From assembly GCA_018675995.1 (NCBI GenBank), contig JABGWZ010000269.1:1-64000 (forward strand): a stretch of DNA of 64,000 nt, read 5' to 3'. Shown here one piece after another: positions 26,523 through 36,017 of this stretch. Position 1 is the first letter of the stretch. Each line of letters opens with the position of its first letter. Under the pieces are notes generated by a model. The model saw only the letters and a program-made list of their open reading frames with translations. It was not told the origin of the DNA and did not search any database. The position numbers and the translations under genes are program-made. This DNA comes from Opitutia bacterium. Lineage in GTDB: Bacteria; Verrucomicrobiota; Verrucomicrobiia; Opitutales; Seribacteraceae.

Positions 26523-27194
26523 ATGGATTCCACCTGCATGCCAAAACGAGCAAATGGGCAAAAAACAAAAGCTCGTTTACTTAGTACTACTGAAAAGTTG
26601 TTTGCTTCGCATGGTTTTGCTGGTGTCACCATGAGAGGAGTAGCGACAATGGCACAAACTAACATTGCTTCTGTTAATTATCATTTTGGCACCAAGGAAG
26701 CGATGGTATTAGAAATGCTGAAATCTAAAATTGGACCCATAAATAAAAAAAGAAAAGAGAGGTTGGCTGAAGCGAAACACAATTCATGTAACAACCCGTT
26801 ACCAACTTCTGAGATTTTCAGAGCCCTTATCCTGCCCGTCGGCGAAGAAGTACAAAAACACTTTTCCAACCAGTCAAACATTGTAAACATCATTTCTCGT
26901 AGTTTTACTGAACCAGCAAGCTTTTTAGAAAAAATACATAAACATTTTTTTGGGGAATTATCTCAAATTTTCATCGATGAATTGAAATTAACTTACCCTG
27001 ATGCAAATGAAGATGATATTTATTGGAATTTCCATTTTGCTATTGCTTCAATGCTTGGAGCATTTGCACAGCATCGAAGAATAAAAGATCTAACACAAGG
27101 GAGATGTAATGAAAATGCTATCTCTGAAATGATTAAACGATTAATAAAATTCGTTTCCTCTGGATTTGAAGCCGGCATGAATATAAAATTATGA
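26523..27194 (+). CDS. TetR-family regulator of the RND efflux operon
   Basis: 223 residues from ATG 26523; another Met lies at 26538, and the ORF itself opens at a TTG. The N-terminal DNA-binding domain reads TKARLLSTTEKLFASHGFAGVTMRGVATMAQTNIASVNYHFGTKEAM, a textbook TetR HTH. The C-terminal ligand domain (about 80-215) has the layout of CerR/DUF1956-type regulators. The stop overlaps the start of the outer-membrane factor gene (ATGA). It therefore probably represses its own operon and responds to an efflux substrate. No clear operator palindrome was seen between it and rpsP. Confidence 0.88.
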   Translation: MDSTCMPKRANGQKTKARLLSTTEKLFASHGFAGVTMRGVATMAQTNIASVNYHFGTKEAMVLEMLKSKIGPINKKRKERLAEAKHNSCNNPLPTSEIFRALILPVGEEVQKHFSNQSNIVNIISRSFTEPASFLEKIHKHFFGELSQIFIDELKLTYPDANEDDIYWNFHFAIASMLGAFAQHRRIKDLTQGRCNENAISEMIKRLIKFVSSGFEAGMNIKL

Positions 27195-28606
27195 CAAATT
27201 GGCACATCCTTATCACCGTATCCCCACTCCTGCTTCTATCCTGTCAAACTAGACAATTAGAACAGATTCCTACAAGTGACTCCAAGATCCCTCATAGTTG
27301 GTCAACTAAAATTAAAGAATTATCATCTGATAACAATCAAACCTTTTGGGCTGAATCCTTTAATATTCAAAGGTTGACCGAATTAATAACACTTGCTCAG
27401 AAAAAAAACCCAGATCTGATATCTCTTACTGAACTTACAATTGCCACAGGCGAAGGTGCCACGATTGCTGGTACCAAACTCATGCCGATTGTAAATGCAG
27501 AATTAACCGGTTCACGTACCAAAAGAAATCTCATAGGGTTCAATTTCCCAGACAGCTCAACCTCCTTTACCACAAACAGCTTTAGCTCCGGAATTAATGT
27601 AAGTTGGGAACTTGATCTTTGGGGGAAAATTAAAGACTCTCACTCATCCTCCTTGAAAAGGTTTAATGCAACACTTGCGGATTTAAGTGCAGCACGACTT
27701 TCTCTTAGCGGACAAGTAGCAAAGACTTGGTTCGCAGGGCTTGAAAATAGCTTACAGATCAAACTTACTCAAAAAACGGTCAATACATACGCTCAAAATC
27801 GCTCTTTTATAAACGAACGTTATCGAAAAGGGCTCGCGACCGCATTGGAACAAAAGCTAGCTGAAGCAAGCTACCAATCTTCCCTGAGCATTCTCGCACA
27901 AAGAGAGAGGCGTCGCAATCAATTGGCACAATCCCTTCAATTATTTACTGGAGAGTATCCAAGTGGGGAACTTGATTTCAATGCGAGTGAAAATCTCCCT
28001 GATCTACGACTTCCTCAACTACCTCCGATTCCCTCGAAGGTAGTTCAATCTCGCCATGATTTAACCTCTGCTTTCATGACTCTTGAAGCAGCAGGCCTCG
28101 ACTTAAAAATCGCAAAGAAAAACCTGCTTCCTTCTTTTACACTGATAGGGGGACCTGGGAGTCGTGCTGAAAGTATAAAAGATTTATTAGATGAAAAATA
28201 TCGAGTGTGGGATATTTCTGGTGGAATCAGCCAACCGATCTTTCAGGCGGGCAGGCTAAAAGCAGGGATAAGAAAAGCAAAAGCCATGCAAAACTCTGCA
28301 CTAGCTAACCTAAAAACTCTGACACTTCGTGCTTTTTCTGAAGTCGAGGATTCTCTCAACTCGGATATTTTATTGGAGGAAGAAGAAAACAGTTTAGAAA
28401 CTGCGTCTCAAGCACTTTCCAAAGCTGCTGAGATTTGTTGGGAAAGGTATCAAAAAGGAGTTATTGAAATTTTTGACACATTGGATACACAGAGAAGGTC
28501 CTTTGATGCTCAAAGTCGTTTATTACAACTAAAAAAGGTTAGAGTTTTTAACAGAATTAACCTCTACCTAGCCATTGGGATGAATGCTATTCCAAACGAA
28601 TCATGA
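27191..28606 (+). CDS. Outer-membrane efflux lipoprotein (TolC/NodT family)
   Basis: 471 residues. The signal MTNWHILITVSPLLLLSC ends in a lipobox, so the mature protein should start at a lipidated Cys, as in OprM/NodT-type channels. GINVSWELDLWGKIKDS and YQSSLSILAQRERRRNQLAQSL, with the second-half match DISGGISQPIFQAGRLKAGI, are the typical repeated TolC motifs. It forms the trimeric exit duct for the adaptor and pump encoded next. Four-base overlaps link it to tetR upstream and the adaptor downstream. Confidence 0.9.
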   Translation: MTNWHILITVSPLLLLSCQTRQLEQIPTSDSKIPHSWSTKIKELSSDNNQTFWAESFNIQRLTELITLAQKKNPDLISLTELTIATGEGATIAGTKLMPIVNAELTGSRTKRNLIGFNFPDSSTSFTTNSFSSGINVSWELDLWGKIKDSHSSSLKRFNATLADLSAARLSLSGQVAKTWFAGLENSLQIKLTQKTVNTYAQNRSFINERYRKGLATALEQKLAEASYQSSLSILAQRERRRNQLAQSLQLFTGEYPSGELDFNASENLPDLRLPQLPPIPSKVVQSRHDLTSAFMTLEAAGLDLKIAKKNLLPSFTLIGGPGSRAESIKDLLDEKYRVWDISGGISQPIFQAGRLKAGIRKAKAMQNSALANLKTLTLRAFSEVEDSLNSDILLEEEENSLETASQALSKAAEICWERYQKGVIEIFDTLDTQRRSFDAQSRLLQLKKVRVFNRINLYLAIGMNAIPNES

Positions 28607-29820
28607 AAAACCTTGTTCTCCTAGTTTCCTGCATAATAATAATTGGCGCTGCATATCTGCTAGGTAGATATTTAATCCATAGTAAACCAAAACCCATACC
28701 CAACGAGGTTGTCGAACAACTTCCTTATGTTGATATTCTAATAGCAAAAAAAACAATACGAAAAACAACCATTGAAACATTTGGTACCGTCAAAGCTCGA
28801 ACCCAAACCAATCTAATTGCCGAGGTGTCCGGATTGATTGAAGCAGTCGCTCCTTTCTCCAAAGAATTTAACAGCTCTGTGACCTCTTTTCGAAACGGTG
28901 GATTTTTTGAAAAAGGAGATCTTCTAATAAAAATTGAAGATACAGATCTTTTGGCAAGAAAAGCGGATGCAATGGCCAATCAAAAGAGAACTGAATATCA
29001 GTTGGCACAGGAAAGAGCCCTCGCCGAGCAAGCTAAAACTGAATGGGGTGACAGAGATTGGAGCAAGGCATCAGATTTAGTTAAACGAATCCCACAAATT
29101 CAGAAAGCGGAAGCCGAAGCAAAATCAGCTCAAGCACATTACCATCTAGCAGTTAAAAACCTTGCAAGAGCTGAAGTTCGCGCTCCATTCCGAGGCCGTA
29201 TTCTTAATATTCTTGCAGATGTGGGACAACAGGTTGGAGCAGGCGCATCATCTAGTCTTGCTCAAATATATTCAATCAAAACCGGGGATGTTCATTTTTC
29301 CTTAAGTAATAAGGAGCTCTCCTTTCTTGGATTTACTGATGGTCTCTCTCAGCAATCGAAACAAATTACAGCTCAAATTTTAGATGATGATGAAAAAGTG
29401 ATTCACCAGGGATCCATCGATCGTTCGCTAGGTATTATTGACCCCAAAACTAGATTACATAACTTAGTTGCGAGCTTTGAAAATTGCTTTACTGACCCTT
29501 TCACAGGTTCATCCTTAGCAAAAAAGCCATTAGTCCTTGGTCAGTTTGTTAAACTTAAACTAATTGGACCCGAGATAGGAATATTTGTTGTTCCGATCTC
29601 CTCTTTTCGGTCAATGGATACAATTCTGATCTTAGACCAAGATAACCGGCTTAAATTTAGAAAGGTCAAAACGATTAAAAAAAATGGAGTTGATGCATGG
29701 ATCAAGACAGGAGTCAAAGATGGAGAAAAGATTTGCATTACACCCCTGGACATAATTGCAGAGGGCATGAAAGTTCGAATTTCCAAACCTGTAATTGATT
29801 CCAACAGCAGCAAATTATGA
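28603..29820 (+). CDS. RND efflux periplasmic adaptor (membrane fusion protein)
   Basis: 405 residues with an N-terminal membrane anchor (about 4-22). It has the usual adaptor order: a half-lipoyl segment (GTVKARTQTNLIAEVSGLIEAV), an alpha-helical hairpin (about 120-180, rich in Ala/Glu/Lys), the second lipoyl half (ARAEVRAPFRGRILNILADVGQQV) and a beta-barrel. It bridges the inner-membrane pump and the outer-membrane channel. Translation is coupled on both sides by ATGA overlaps. Confidence 0.9.
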   Translation: MKNLVLLVSCIIIIGAAYLLGRYLIHSKPKPIPNEVVEQLPYVDILIAKKTIRKTTIETFGTVKARTQTNLIAEVSGLIEAVAPFSKEFNSSVTSFRNGGFFEKGDLLIKIEDTDLLARKADAMANQKRTEYQLAQERALAEQAKTEWGDRDWSKASDLVKRIPQIQKAEAEAKSAQAHYHLAVKNLARAEVRAPFRGRILNILADVGQQVGAGASSSLAQIYSIKTGDVHFSLSNKELSFLGFTDGLSQQSKQITAQILDDDEKVIHQGSIDRSLGIIDPKTRLHNLVASFENCFTDPFTGSSLAKKPLVLGQFVKLKLIGPEIGIFVVPISSFRSMDTILILDQDNRLKFRKVKTIKKNGVDAWIKTGVKDGEKICITPLDIIAEGMKVRISKPVIDSNSSKL

Positions 29821-32800
29821 TAGCATGGTTTGCTAAGAATGGCGTTGCTGCCAATTTACTTGCCGGAATCATTTTACTCGCTGGAGTCATTTCGATTCGA
29901 GGTTTAAAAATGGAGCTTTTTCCAGATTTTGACCTAGATATAGTAACCGTTTCAGCAGTTTACCCTGGAGCAGCACCGCTTGAGGTGGAAGATGGAATTT
30001 GTAAACAAATTGAAGAAAAAATTTGGGATCTCACTGGAATTAAGGAGATGACTTCTTTTGCCAGAGAAAATACAGGCGTAGTCAGCATTCAAGTTGAAAA
30101 AGGGAAAGACGCAAAAACTCTCGCTGATGAAATTAAGGTAAGAGTGGATGCAATAAGTAACTTTCCTGAAGAAGCTGAAAAGCCTATTGTCGAAGTTATG
30201 ACGGCAAAGAGACGCGTACTCGCTCTGGCAATACATGGTAAATGCGACGTGCAATCTCTTAGAAGGCTCGCCGAAAAAACTCAGGATGAACTGACAAATA
30301 TATCCGGGATTACTCAAGTTGAGATTTCTGGAATAAGGAAACCCGAAATTGGCATTGAATTATCCGAGCAATCAATGAGAGCACATGGATTAAGCTTTGA
30401 TACGGTGGCTCAGTCTCTAAAGCAAAACTCCACCGATATCCCGGGTGGGGTTGCCAGAACAACTGCCGGAGAAACACTTATCCGCACAACTGGAAAAGCT
30501 AGAATTGGGAAACAATTTGAGCAAATCGATATTGTCTCATCCCCAAATGGTTCCTCTGTTCAACTGATGGACATTGCAAATGTAAAGGATGGATTTGAAG
30601 ACAAAGTTCTATACACAGAATTTAAAGGAGAACCAGCTGTTACACTTAGAGTTTTCAGAGTAGGAAAACAAAGTCCTCTCGATATTTCTGCAAAGGTGGC
30701 CAATTATGTTAAAAATCAAGAAAAGACTCTACCAAAAGAAATCAGAATGACCGTTTGGCAAGATAGTTCTTATTACTTGCAGGGTCGTCTGGATATGATG
30801 ATTCGAAATGCTCAACATGGACTTATTCTGGTTTTTCTAGTTTTATCCTTTTTCTTACGACCATCCTTGGCGTTTTTTGTCGCACTAGGATTACCTATTT
30901 CTTTCATGGGGGCATTTGCCACAATGGGGGTAATTGGTGCATCTATTAATCTTGTTTCTTTATTTGCGTTTATAGTGGTTCTAGGAATTTTGGTCGATGA
31001 TGCTATTGTAGTTGGAGAATCAGTTTATACCTTGGGTAAGAAAGGCTTAACACCGGTTGAAGCTTCGATAAAGGGAACTCAGCTTGTTGCAATACCCGTT
31101 ACTTTTGCCATCTTAACAAGTGTAGTTGCATTTGTGCCACTCCTATTCCTTCCAGGGTGGCTAGGAAAACTAATGAAAGACATTCCACTTGTAGTCATCC
31201 CGGCACTTCTTTTTTCATTGGTAGAATCAAAGTTCATACTGCCCTACCACTTAACTTTTTGCAGGTTCAGTAATGGATCAAAAAATTGGTTCTCGCGTAT
31301 GCAAGAGGCTGTGGCTGATGGATTAGAAAAATTTATTGTAAAAGTTTACTCTCCATTTTTACTTAAATGCCTACGTGTTCGATGGCCTGTAGTGGCGTGC
31401 TTTATTGCCATGCTGATTATTACATTTTCATTAATCTTAGGTGGTCATGTCAAATCTGTCAGAGGGGTACCACCAGTTCCATCCGATTACATATCAGTCA
31501 AAATTACCATGCAAGACGGAGTACCTGCAGCGACAACTGAGCGTTCCATTCAGCGGGTTGAGAATGCAAGGCTTGAGGTAGTTTCCTACTTAGAGTCACT
31601 GGGAGAACCCAATCCATTTAAGCATGATATGCGAACCATGGGAGCACAACCTTTCTCGGGTGGACCCAAAGGCTCATCAAACATAGTAACGGGCTCAAAT
31701 ATGGGAGAAGTTAGTGTGGAGCTTATAAAATCGGAAGACCGAACTAGAAGTGCACCTCAAATTTCAGCTCTTTGGAGAGATAGAATTGAGCCGTTACCCG
31801 GGGTGAAACAACTATATTTCGGTGATGTTGCTGCAGGAGGAAGTAAAACAGCACTGGACATTGAAATTGCCGGGCAAGATTTGGAAGACATGACGCAAGC
31901 TGCATTCGAACTCAAGCAACAATTCAAAAAATACCAGGGCCTTTTCGATATATCTGATACTTATTCGGGTGGTAAGAGAGAGTTGAAACTCAACCTCAAC
32001 TCATCAGGGCATGCCCTAGGATTAACTCAAGCGGATTTGGGCAGGCAAGTACGACAAGCTTATTATGGTGACGAGATACAAAGGCTGCAGCGTGATCGAG
32101 AAGAGGTAAAGGTTATGCTACGCTACCCACTTGTAGACAGAAAAAACTTAAGTGCCTTGGCAGGGTTAAGAATAAGAACTCCAGCAGGAGTTGAGGTTCC
32201 ATTGGAGGAAGTTGCTGATACAGAGTACGGAAAGGGTTACCCCACAATCAAGCGCTCAAATCGGTCTCGTATTATTAATGTTCAATCATCAGCAGATAAA
32301 ATTATCGCCGACATTCCAAGTATTGAGCGTGATCTTGATAAATCCTTTTTACCGTTTCTTCGAACACAATTTCCAAATTTAAGATTTGCCTTTGTTGGAG
32401 AACGCAAAGAACAGAATGAAAGCGATTCAAGCCTTGCACAATCTGGATGGATTGCCCTGTTTGTTATTTATGCGCTACTTGCAATACCATTTCGGTCTTA
32501 TTATCAACCTCTCCTGATAATGTCAGTTATTCCCTTCGGACTGATAGGTGCAGTTTTAGGTCATTTGCTTTTTTCTATTCCGCTTAGTCAGCTTTCCATG
32601 TTTGGAATTGTTGCATTAACTGGAGTAGTAATTAACGATAGCTTGGTTTTGGTTCACTATGTAAACCAGAATAGTAAAACGGGGTCTCTTTTAGAAGCTG
32701 CCCAAAAAGCGGGGATGGCAAGATTCAGACCAATACTTTTAACATCATTAACCACATTTGTCGGATTGCTGCCAATTCTATTTGAACGAAGTTTGCAGGC

Positions 32801-32981
32801 ACAATTTTTAAAACCAATGGCGATTGCGATTGGTTTTGGTGTTCTTTTTGCGACCCTAATTACTCTAGTAATGGTTCCCTGCCTCTATTTAATTTTGGAG
32901 GATATTATTCAATGCCTTAAGAAACTTTTAAAGTTTTCTGGAGTTAAACCTGAAGCAGAAAGGTTTCCTGTCCAGCAATAA
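29817..32981 (+). CDS. RND-family efflux pump (AcrB/HAE1-like)
   Basis: 1054 residues, full length for the family. It begins MIAWFAKNGVAANLLAGIILLAG. The periplasmic loops start at FPDFDLDIVTVSAVYPGAAPLEVE, and transmembrane helix 4 carries the proton-relay Asp pair in LGILVDDAIVVGE. The second half repeats the layout (GIVALTGVVINDSLVLVHYVNQ). It uses the proton gradient to expel substrates from the periplasm or membrane. The sequence resembles the metal- and drug-neutral HAE group rather than CzcA; the actual substrate is unknown. Last gene of the tetR-OMF-adaptor-pump operon. Confidence 0.92.
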   Translation: MIAWFAKNGVAANLLAGIILLAGVISIRGLKMELFPDFDLDIVTVSAVYPGAAPLEVEDGICKQIEEKIWDLTGIKEMTSFARENTGVVSIQVEKGKDAKTLADEIKVRVDAISNFPEEAEKPIVEVMTAKRRVLALAIHGKCDVQSLRRLAEKTQDELTNISGITQVEISGIRKPEIGIELSEQSMRAHGLSFDTVAQSLKQNSTDIPGGVARTTAGETLIRTTGKARIGKQFEQIDIVSSPNGSSVQLMDIANVKDGFEDKVLYTEFKGEPAVTLRVFRVGKQSPLDISAKVANYVKNQEKTLPKEIRMTVWQDSSYYLQGRLDMMIRNAQHGLILVFLVLSFFLRPSLAFFVALGLPISFMGAFATMGVIGASINLVSLFAFIVVLGILVDDAIVVGESVYTLGKKGLTPVEASIKGTQLVAIPVTFAILTSVVAFVPLLFLPGWLGKLMKDIPLVVIPALLFSLVESKFILPYHLTFCRFSNGSKNWFSRMQEAVADGLEKFIVKVYSPFLLKCLRVRWPVVACFIAMLIITFSLILGGHVKSVRGVPPVPSDYISVKITMQDGVPAATTERSIQRVENARLEVVSYLESLGEPNPFKHDMRTMGAQPFSGGPKGSSNIVTGSNMGEVSVELIKSEDRTRSAPQISALWRDRIEPLPGVKQLYFGDVAAGGSKTALDIEIAGQDLEDMTQAAFELKQQFKKYQGLFDISDTYSGGKRELKLNLNSSGHALGLTQADLGRQVRQAYYGDEIQRLQRDREEVKVMLRYPLVDRKNLSALAGLRIRTPAGVEVPLEEVADTEYGKGYPTIKRSNRSRIINVQSSADKIIADIPSIERDLDKSFLPFLRTQFPNLRFAFVGERKEQNESDSSLAQSGWIALFVIYALLAIPFRSYYQPLLIMSVIPFGLIGAVLGHLLFSIPLSQLSMFGIVALTGVVINDSLVLVHYVNQNSKTGSLLEAAQKAGMARFRPILLTSLTTFVGLLPILFERSLQAQFLKPMAIAIGFGVLFATLITLVMVPCLYLILEDIIQCLKKLLKFSGVKPEAERFPVQQ

Positions 32982-32992
32982 AAAGCTTCTTA

Positions 32993-33928
32993 CTAGACTC
33001 TTTTTTCGGCTGTTGCCAAGATAGTTTCAAAGAATGGCTCGTTTTCTTCTTTTGCAACAATTTCGACTTTCACCTTCTGAAAACCACAATCTTTAATTGT
33101 TTTGTAGAGTTCGTTTTCAGCAAAGCCTAACCATCGGTCATTATATAAATCCCTGGCTTTCTCAAATTGATGCTGTTTTAGATCTATAATAATTACCTGC
33201 CCACCAGGATTCAATATTCTGTATGCCTCTTGTAAAGCAACTTCAGGATGCTCCGCATGGTGAAGGGACTGACTCATCAATACGAGATCAACAGACCCAT
33301 CAGTCAGAGGAACTTTCTCGAGGTCACCGACTTTATAAACTAGGTTGGAAAGGCCGTTTTTCTTTGAGAGTTCTAATCCAATTCGAACCATACTTTTAGA
33401 ACGGTCGATACAATACACCTTTTTTGCTCGTTCTGCCAGAAGTTGTGAAATGACTCCTTCTCCAGCACCTAAATCTGCTATAGTAATTTTAGGGACGAGG
33501 CGAAGAAGAAAATGACCGATCGCATCCCAGGAACGGCCAGGAACATAATTCTTTCCGAGTCGACCAGCAACTTCGTCAAAATATCTCTCACTTGCTCTTC
33601 TTCTGCGATCTGCAATGCGTTGAAGAGCAGACATGTCAGTTTCCCAAAACTCTTCATTAGAATCAGTGCTAAGGGCTAGCCTAACCACATCAAACTGTTT
33701 AGATTGATCTATAGCTAAAGCATAAAAGGTTTTCTTCCCCTCTTTTCTGATACTTACCATGTTGTATCTTCTCAGCAAAGATAGATGACTGGATATACGT
33801 GACTGTCCCATGTCCAAGACTTCCTGAAGTTCTGCAACTGAAAGTTCTTCCTCTTTAATAAGTCGAAGCATACGCAAGCGAGTACTGTCAGATAAAACCT
33901 GAAGGATTTCAGTTATTTTCAAAGTCAC
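32993..33928 (-). CDS. ArsR-type HTH fused to a SAM-dependent methyltransferase
   Basis: 311 residues. Residues 1-95 form a winged helix (VLSDSTRLRMLRLIKEEELSVAELQEVLDMGQSRISSHLSLLRR). Residues 145-311 are a class I methyltransferase with motif I ADLGAGEGVISQLLA and LTDGSVDLVLMSQSLHHAEHPE. The metal-binding Cys pair of ArsR sensors (ELCVCDL) is replaced by ELSVAEL, so the signal is probably not a metal. Such fusions often control SAM or methionine metabolism genes elsewhere. No such gene is adjacent; the only neighbour on its 3' side is the convergent RND pump, 11 bases away. Confidence 0.85.
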   Translation of the reverse strand: MTLKITEILQVLSDSTRLRMLRLIKEEELSVAELQEVLDMGQSRISSHLSLLRRYNMVSIRKEGKKTFYALAIDQSKQFDVVRLALSTDSNEEFWETDMSALQRIADRRRRASERYFDEVAGRLGKNYVPGRSWDAIGHFLLRLVPKITIADLGAGEGVISQLLAERAKKVYCIDRSKSMVRIGLELSKKNGLSNLVYKVGDLEKVPLTDGSVDLVLMSQSLHHAEHPEVALQEAYRILNPGGQVIIIDLKQHQFEKARDLYNDRWLGFAENELYKTIKDCGFQKVKVEIVAKEENEPFFETILATAEKRV

Positions 33929-33960
33929 AATACAAGCTCCCTTATTAAAGAAAACCTTGG

Positions 33961-34008
33961 GTAAAAAGAGCTAAAGGTGGGATGACTCATTGCTAAAATA
34001 GTCATCCC
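33961..34008 (-). terminator. Hairpin after the GreA-like gene, possible terminator
   Basis: GGGATGACT and AGTCATCCC (9-bp perfect stem, 12-base loop, 33979-34008) lie just past the stop of the minus-strand GreA-like gene. A short T-rich stretch (CTTTTT on that strand) follows about 12 bases later, farther than usual, so it may act as a weak terminator or an mRNA 3' stabiliser. Confidence 0.5.
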
Positions 34009-34020
34009 GTAAATTGAATA

Positions 34021-35904
34021 TTATTTCTTGTCCACCCAGCGGGAAAGACCATGAACCTTCCAACTTTGGATATTACCTTCGACATCTGTTTCAACAACAT
34101 CCTCAATCTTTTTCCCTAGAAGCATCTGTCCAAGTGGAGTAAGATAAGAAAGTACATTATTATCAGGATCACTATCCCAAGCACCGAGTACAGTGTATGT
34201 ATGTTCTTTGTTAGTCGACTGATCTAAAAGTTGCACAACGGAACCGATCCCTACCGAGTCGATCGAAACATCAACGAAATCAGTGGGTTTGGCTCGCATG
34301 ATATCTGTTTGCAATTCTGATTGTCGTGCCAGCAAAACTTTCTGCTCATCTTTTGCCATATGATATTCAGCATTTTCACGAAGGTCACCATGCTCCCGGG
34401 CAGCTTCAATAGACAGTGAGTTTTCTGGGATTTTAACTTTCGTGAGCTCATCAAGGTCAGCCAACTTTTGGTCGTAACTTGATTGAGAAACTATCAAGGA
34501 ATCATCCGTAACGACTGTACCAGAACTCGAATCACTGCTAGTACCGCCATCAAGCAGATCTTGTATTTCAGGAAACCTTTTGATGAAACGAGCAAGCAAA
34601 GAACGTTTGCTTAAGTCCTCAAAGCCCGGATTAAGAATCAAGGCTTGAGCTAGATCTTGTGCATTTTCAGCACTCCCCTTACTTAGTATGTCTGGCAGTA
34701 ATTGTTTGTCTTCAGAAAGTATCTCCGCCAAAGGAATTCTGCGGGTAGATGAATTGTGCAGAGACTCATGATCAATAGCGGCAAATACTGCTGTTAATAA
34801 CCTTGGGGTAATTAAATCTTTCAATGTATCCTTAAATTTAGACATTTCGCGGAATTTAAGTAGCCAAAGTAATACCGGTGCTTTTAATGTCTGTTCACCC
34901 AAAGCATCGTTTAGGGATTTAATTAATAATTTTGATTCATCTTGATCGATGAGAAAATGGGCACATTCACCAGAAAATTTAACAATGGTATTATGCATCA
35001 AATTCAAGACAATCGGCTTCCATGTTTCAGGGTAAACACGAGTGACCAAATCTAAAAAACGATTGTGAAATCTCGTTGGCATTAAATTAGCCAAGCGGGG
35101 CAAATCTTCTTCGCATTCGCTAAGAATTGAAGCCGATGTAGGTTCAAGTTTCTCCACATCTTCTTCCACATCACGAGCAAGATTATTACGAACCCAAATA
35201 CCGTATAAGCGATCGGCATCGCTCAAATTACGAGCCTCTAATATAGCATTAGTTAAATCTTTAAGGACTTGTGGGAGATCTGCTTGGAGATCTTCTTTTT
35301 CAGCAGCTAAATCAAAAAGTTTTTCAGCTAAAACAATTTTCTCCTTCGATCTTTTCTCATCGAAGAAATCCTGCAAAATTTCCTGCTCAGGCTTGACTGG
35401 TTCATCCCGTAAAACATATGGTTCGGATTTTTTATTAGGAACAGCGACCCGCGGGTCCTTAACCAAAAGCTTCTTTGTCGCAGTCCACCATTTCTTTCCT
35501 TTAGCTGCACCAAATAAAAAATTTAGGATTCTTTCTATATCACGAGTAGGAGCACAACCATCTTCGAATTTGGATAAAATATCGATTATTAAGTCAACTG
35601 GTTCTTTTTTGGCCAATAAATTTATCTCTTCAGGATTATTCCTGTGTTTGGATATAATATGCTCATCCTCTAAAACTTCAATCTTACCTAAACAGAAGAC
35701 CGGATCCATAGCGTGGCTCTTACGCTCATCATCCTCAAAATCAATCAATAACATTTTACGCTCCTGATCGAAACCGGAGATTTTACCCAAACCCCAGCTT
35801 CTGTGAATGCAATATGCACCTTCAGTCATTGCCTCAAGGGCTTGGCGCGAGGATTCAAGGGATGGATCTGTTACAATCAGTTGATCGATGATTTCAACAT
35901 TCAT
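34021..35904 (-). CDS. greA: Giant GreA-type transcription elongation factor
   Basis: 627 residues, against about 158 for ordinary GreA. The C-terminal ~160 residues contain the GreA coiled coil with its tip motif (IEAAREHGDLRENAEYHMAK) and the FKBP-like globular domain (VGIGSVVQLLDQST, TPLGQMLLGKKIED). GreA rescues backtracked RNA polymerase by stimulating transcript cleavage, and the tip acidic residues are kept. Residues about 28-80 (GAYCIHRSWGLGKISGFD) resemble a CarD/Tudor-like polymerase-binding module. Residues about 100-450 are helical and repeat-like with no known fold by eye. Long GreA proteins of this layout occur in Chlamydia and Verrucomicrobia. Transcribed alone. Confidence 0.87.
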   Translation of the reverse strand: MNVEIIDQLIVTDPSLESSRQALEAMTEGAYCIHRSWGLGKISGFDQERKMLLIDFEDDERKSHAMDPVFCLGKIEVLEDEHIISKHRNNPEEINLLAKKEPVDLIIDILSKFEDGCAPTRDIERILNFLFGAAKGKKWWTATKKLLVKDPRVAVPNKKSEPYVLRDEPVKPEQEILQDFFDEKRSKEKIVLAEKLFDLAAEKEDLQADLPQVLKDLTNAILEARNLSDADRLYGIWVRNNLARDVEEDVEKLEPTSASILSECEEDLPRLANLMPTRFHNRFLDLVTRVYPETWKPIVLNLMHNTIVKFSGECAHFLIDQDESKLLIKSLNDALGEQTLKAPVLLWLLKFREMSKFKDTLKDLITPRLLTAVFAAIDHESLHNSSTRRIPLAEILSEDKQLLPDILSKGSAENAQDLAQALILNPGFEDLSKRSLLARFIKRFPEIQDLLDGGTSSDSSSGTVVTDDSLIVSQSSYDQKLADLDELTKVKIPENSLSIEAAREHGDLRENAEYHMAKDEQKVLLARQSELQTDIMRAKPTDFVDVSIDSVGIGSVVQLLDQSTNKEHTYTVLGAWDSDPDNNVLSYLTPLGQMLLGKKIEDVVETDVEGNIQSWKVHGLSRWVDKK

Positions 35905-36017
35905 TCAGGTAATTAATTAAGATATAAATTGGCAATTATTAACTAGAGGAAAAGCATCTAATCATAAGAAATTAAACCATATTGGCGAGAGAAAAGGAGG
36001 AGAAATACAAATGATTT

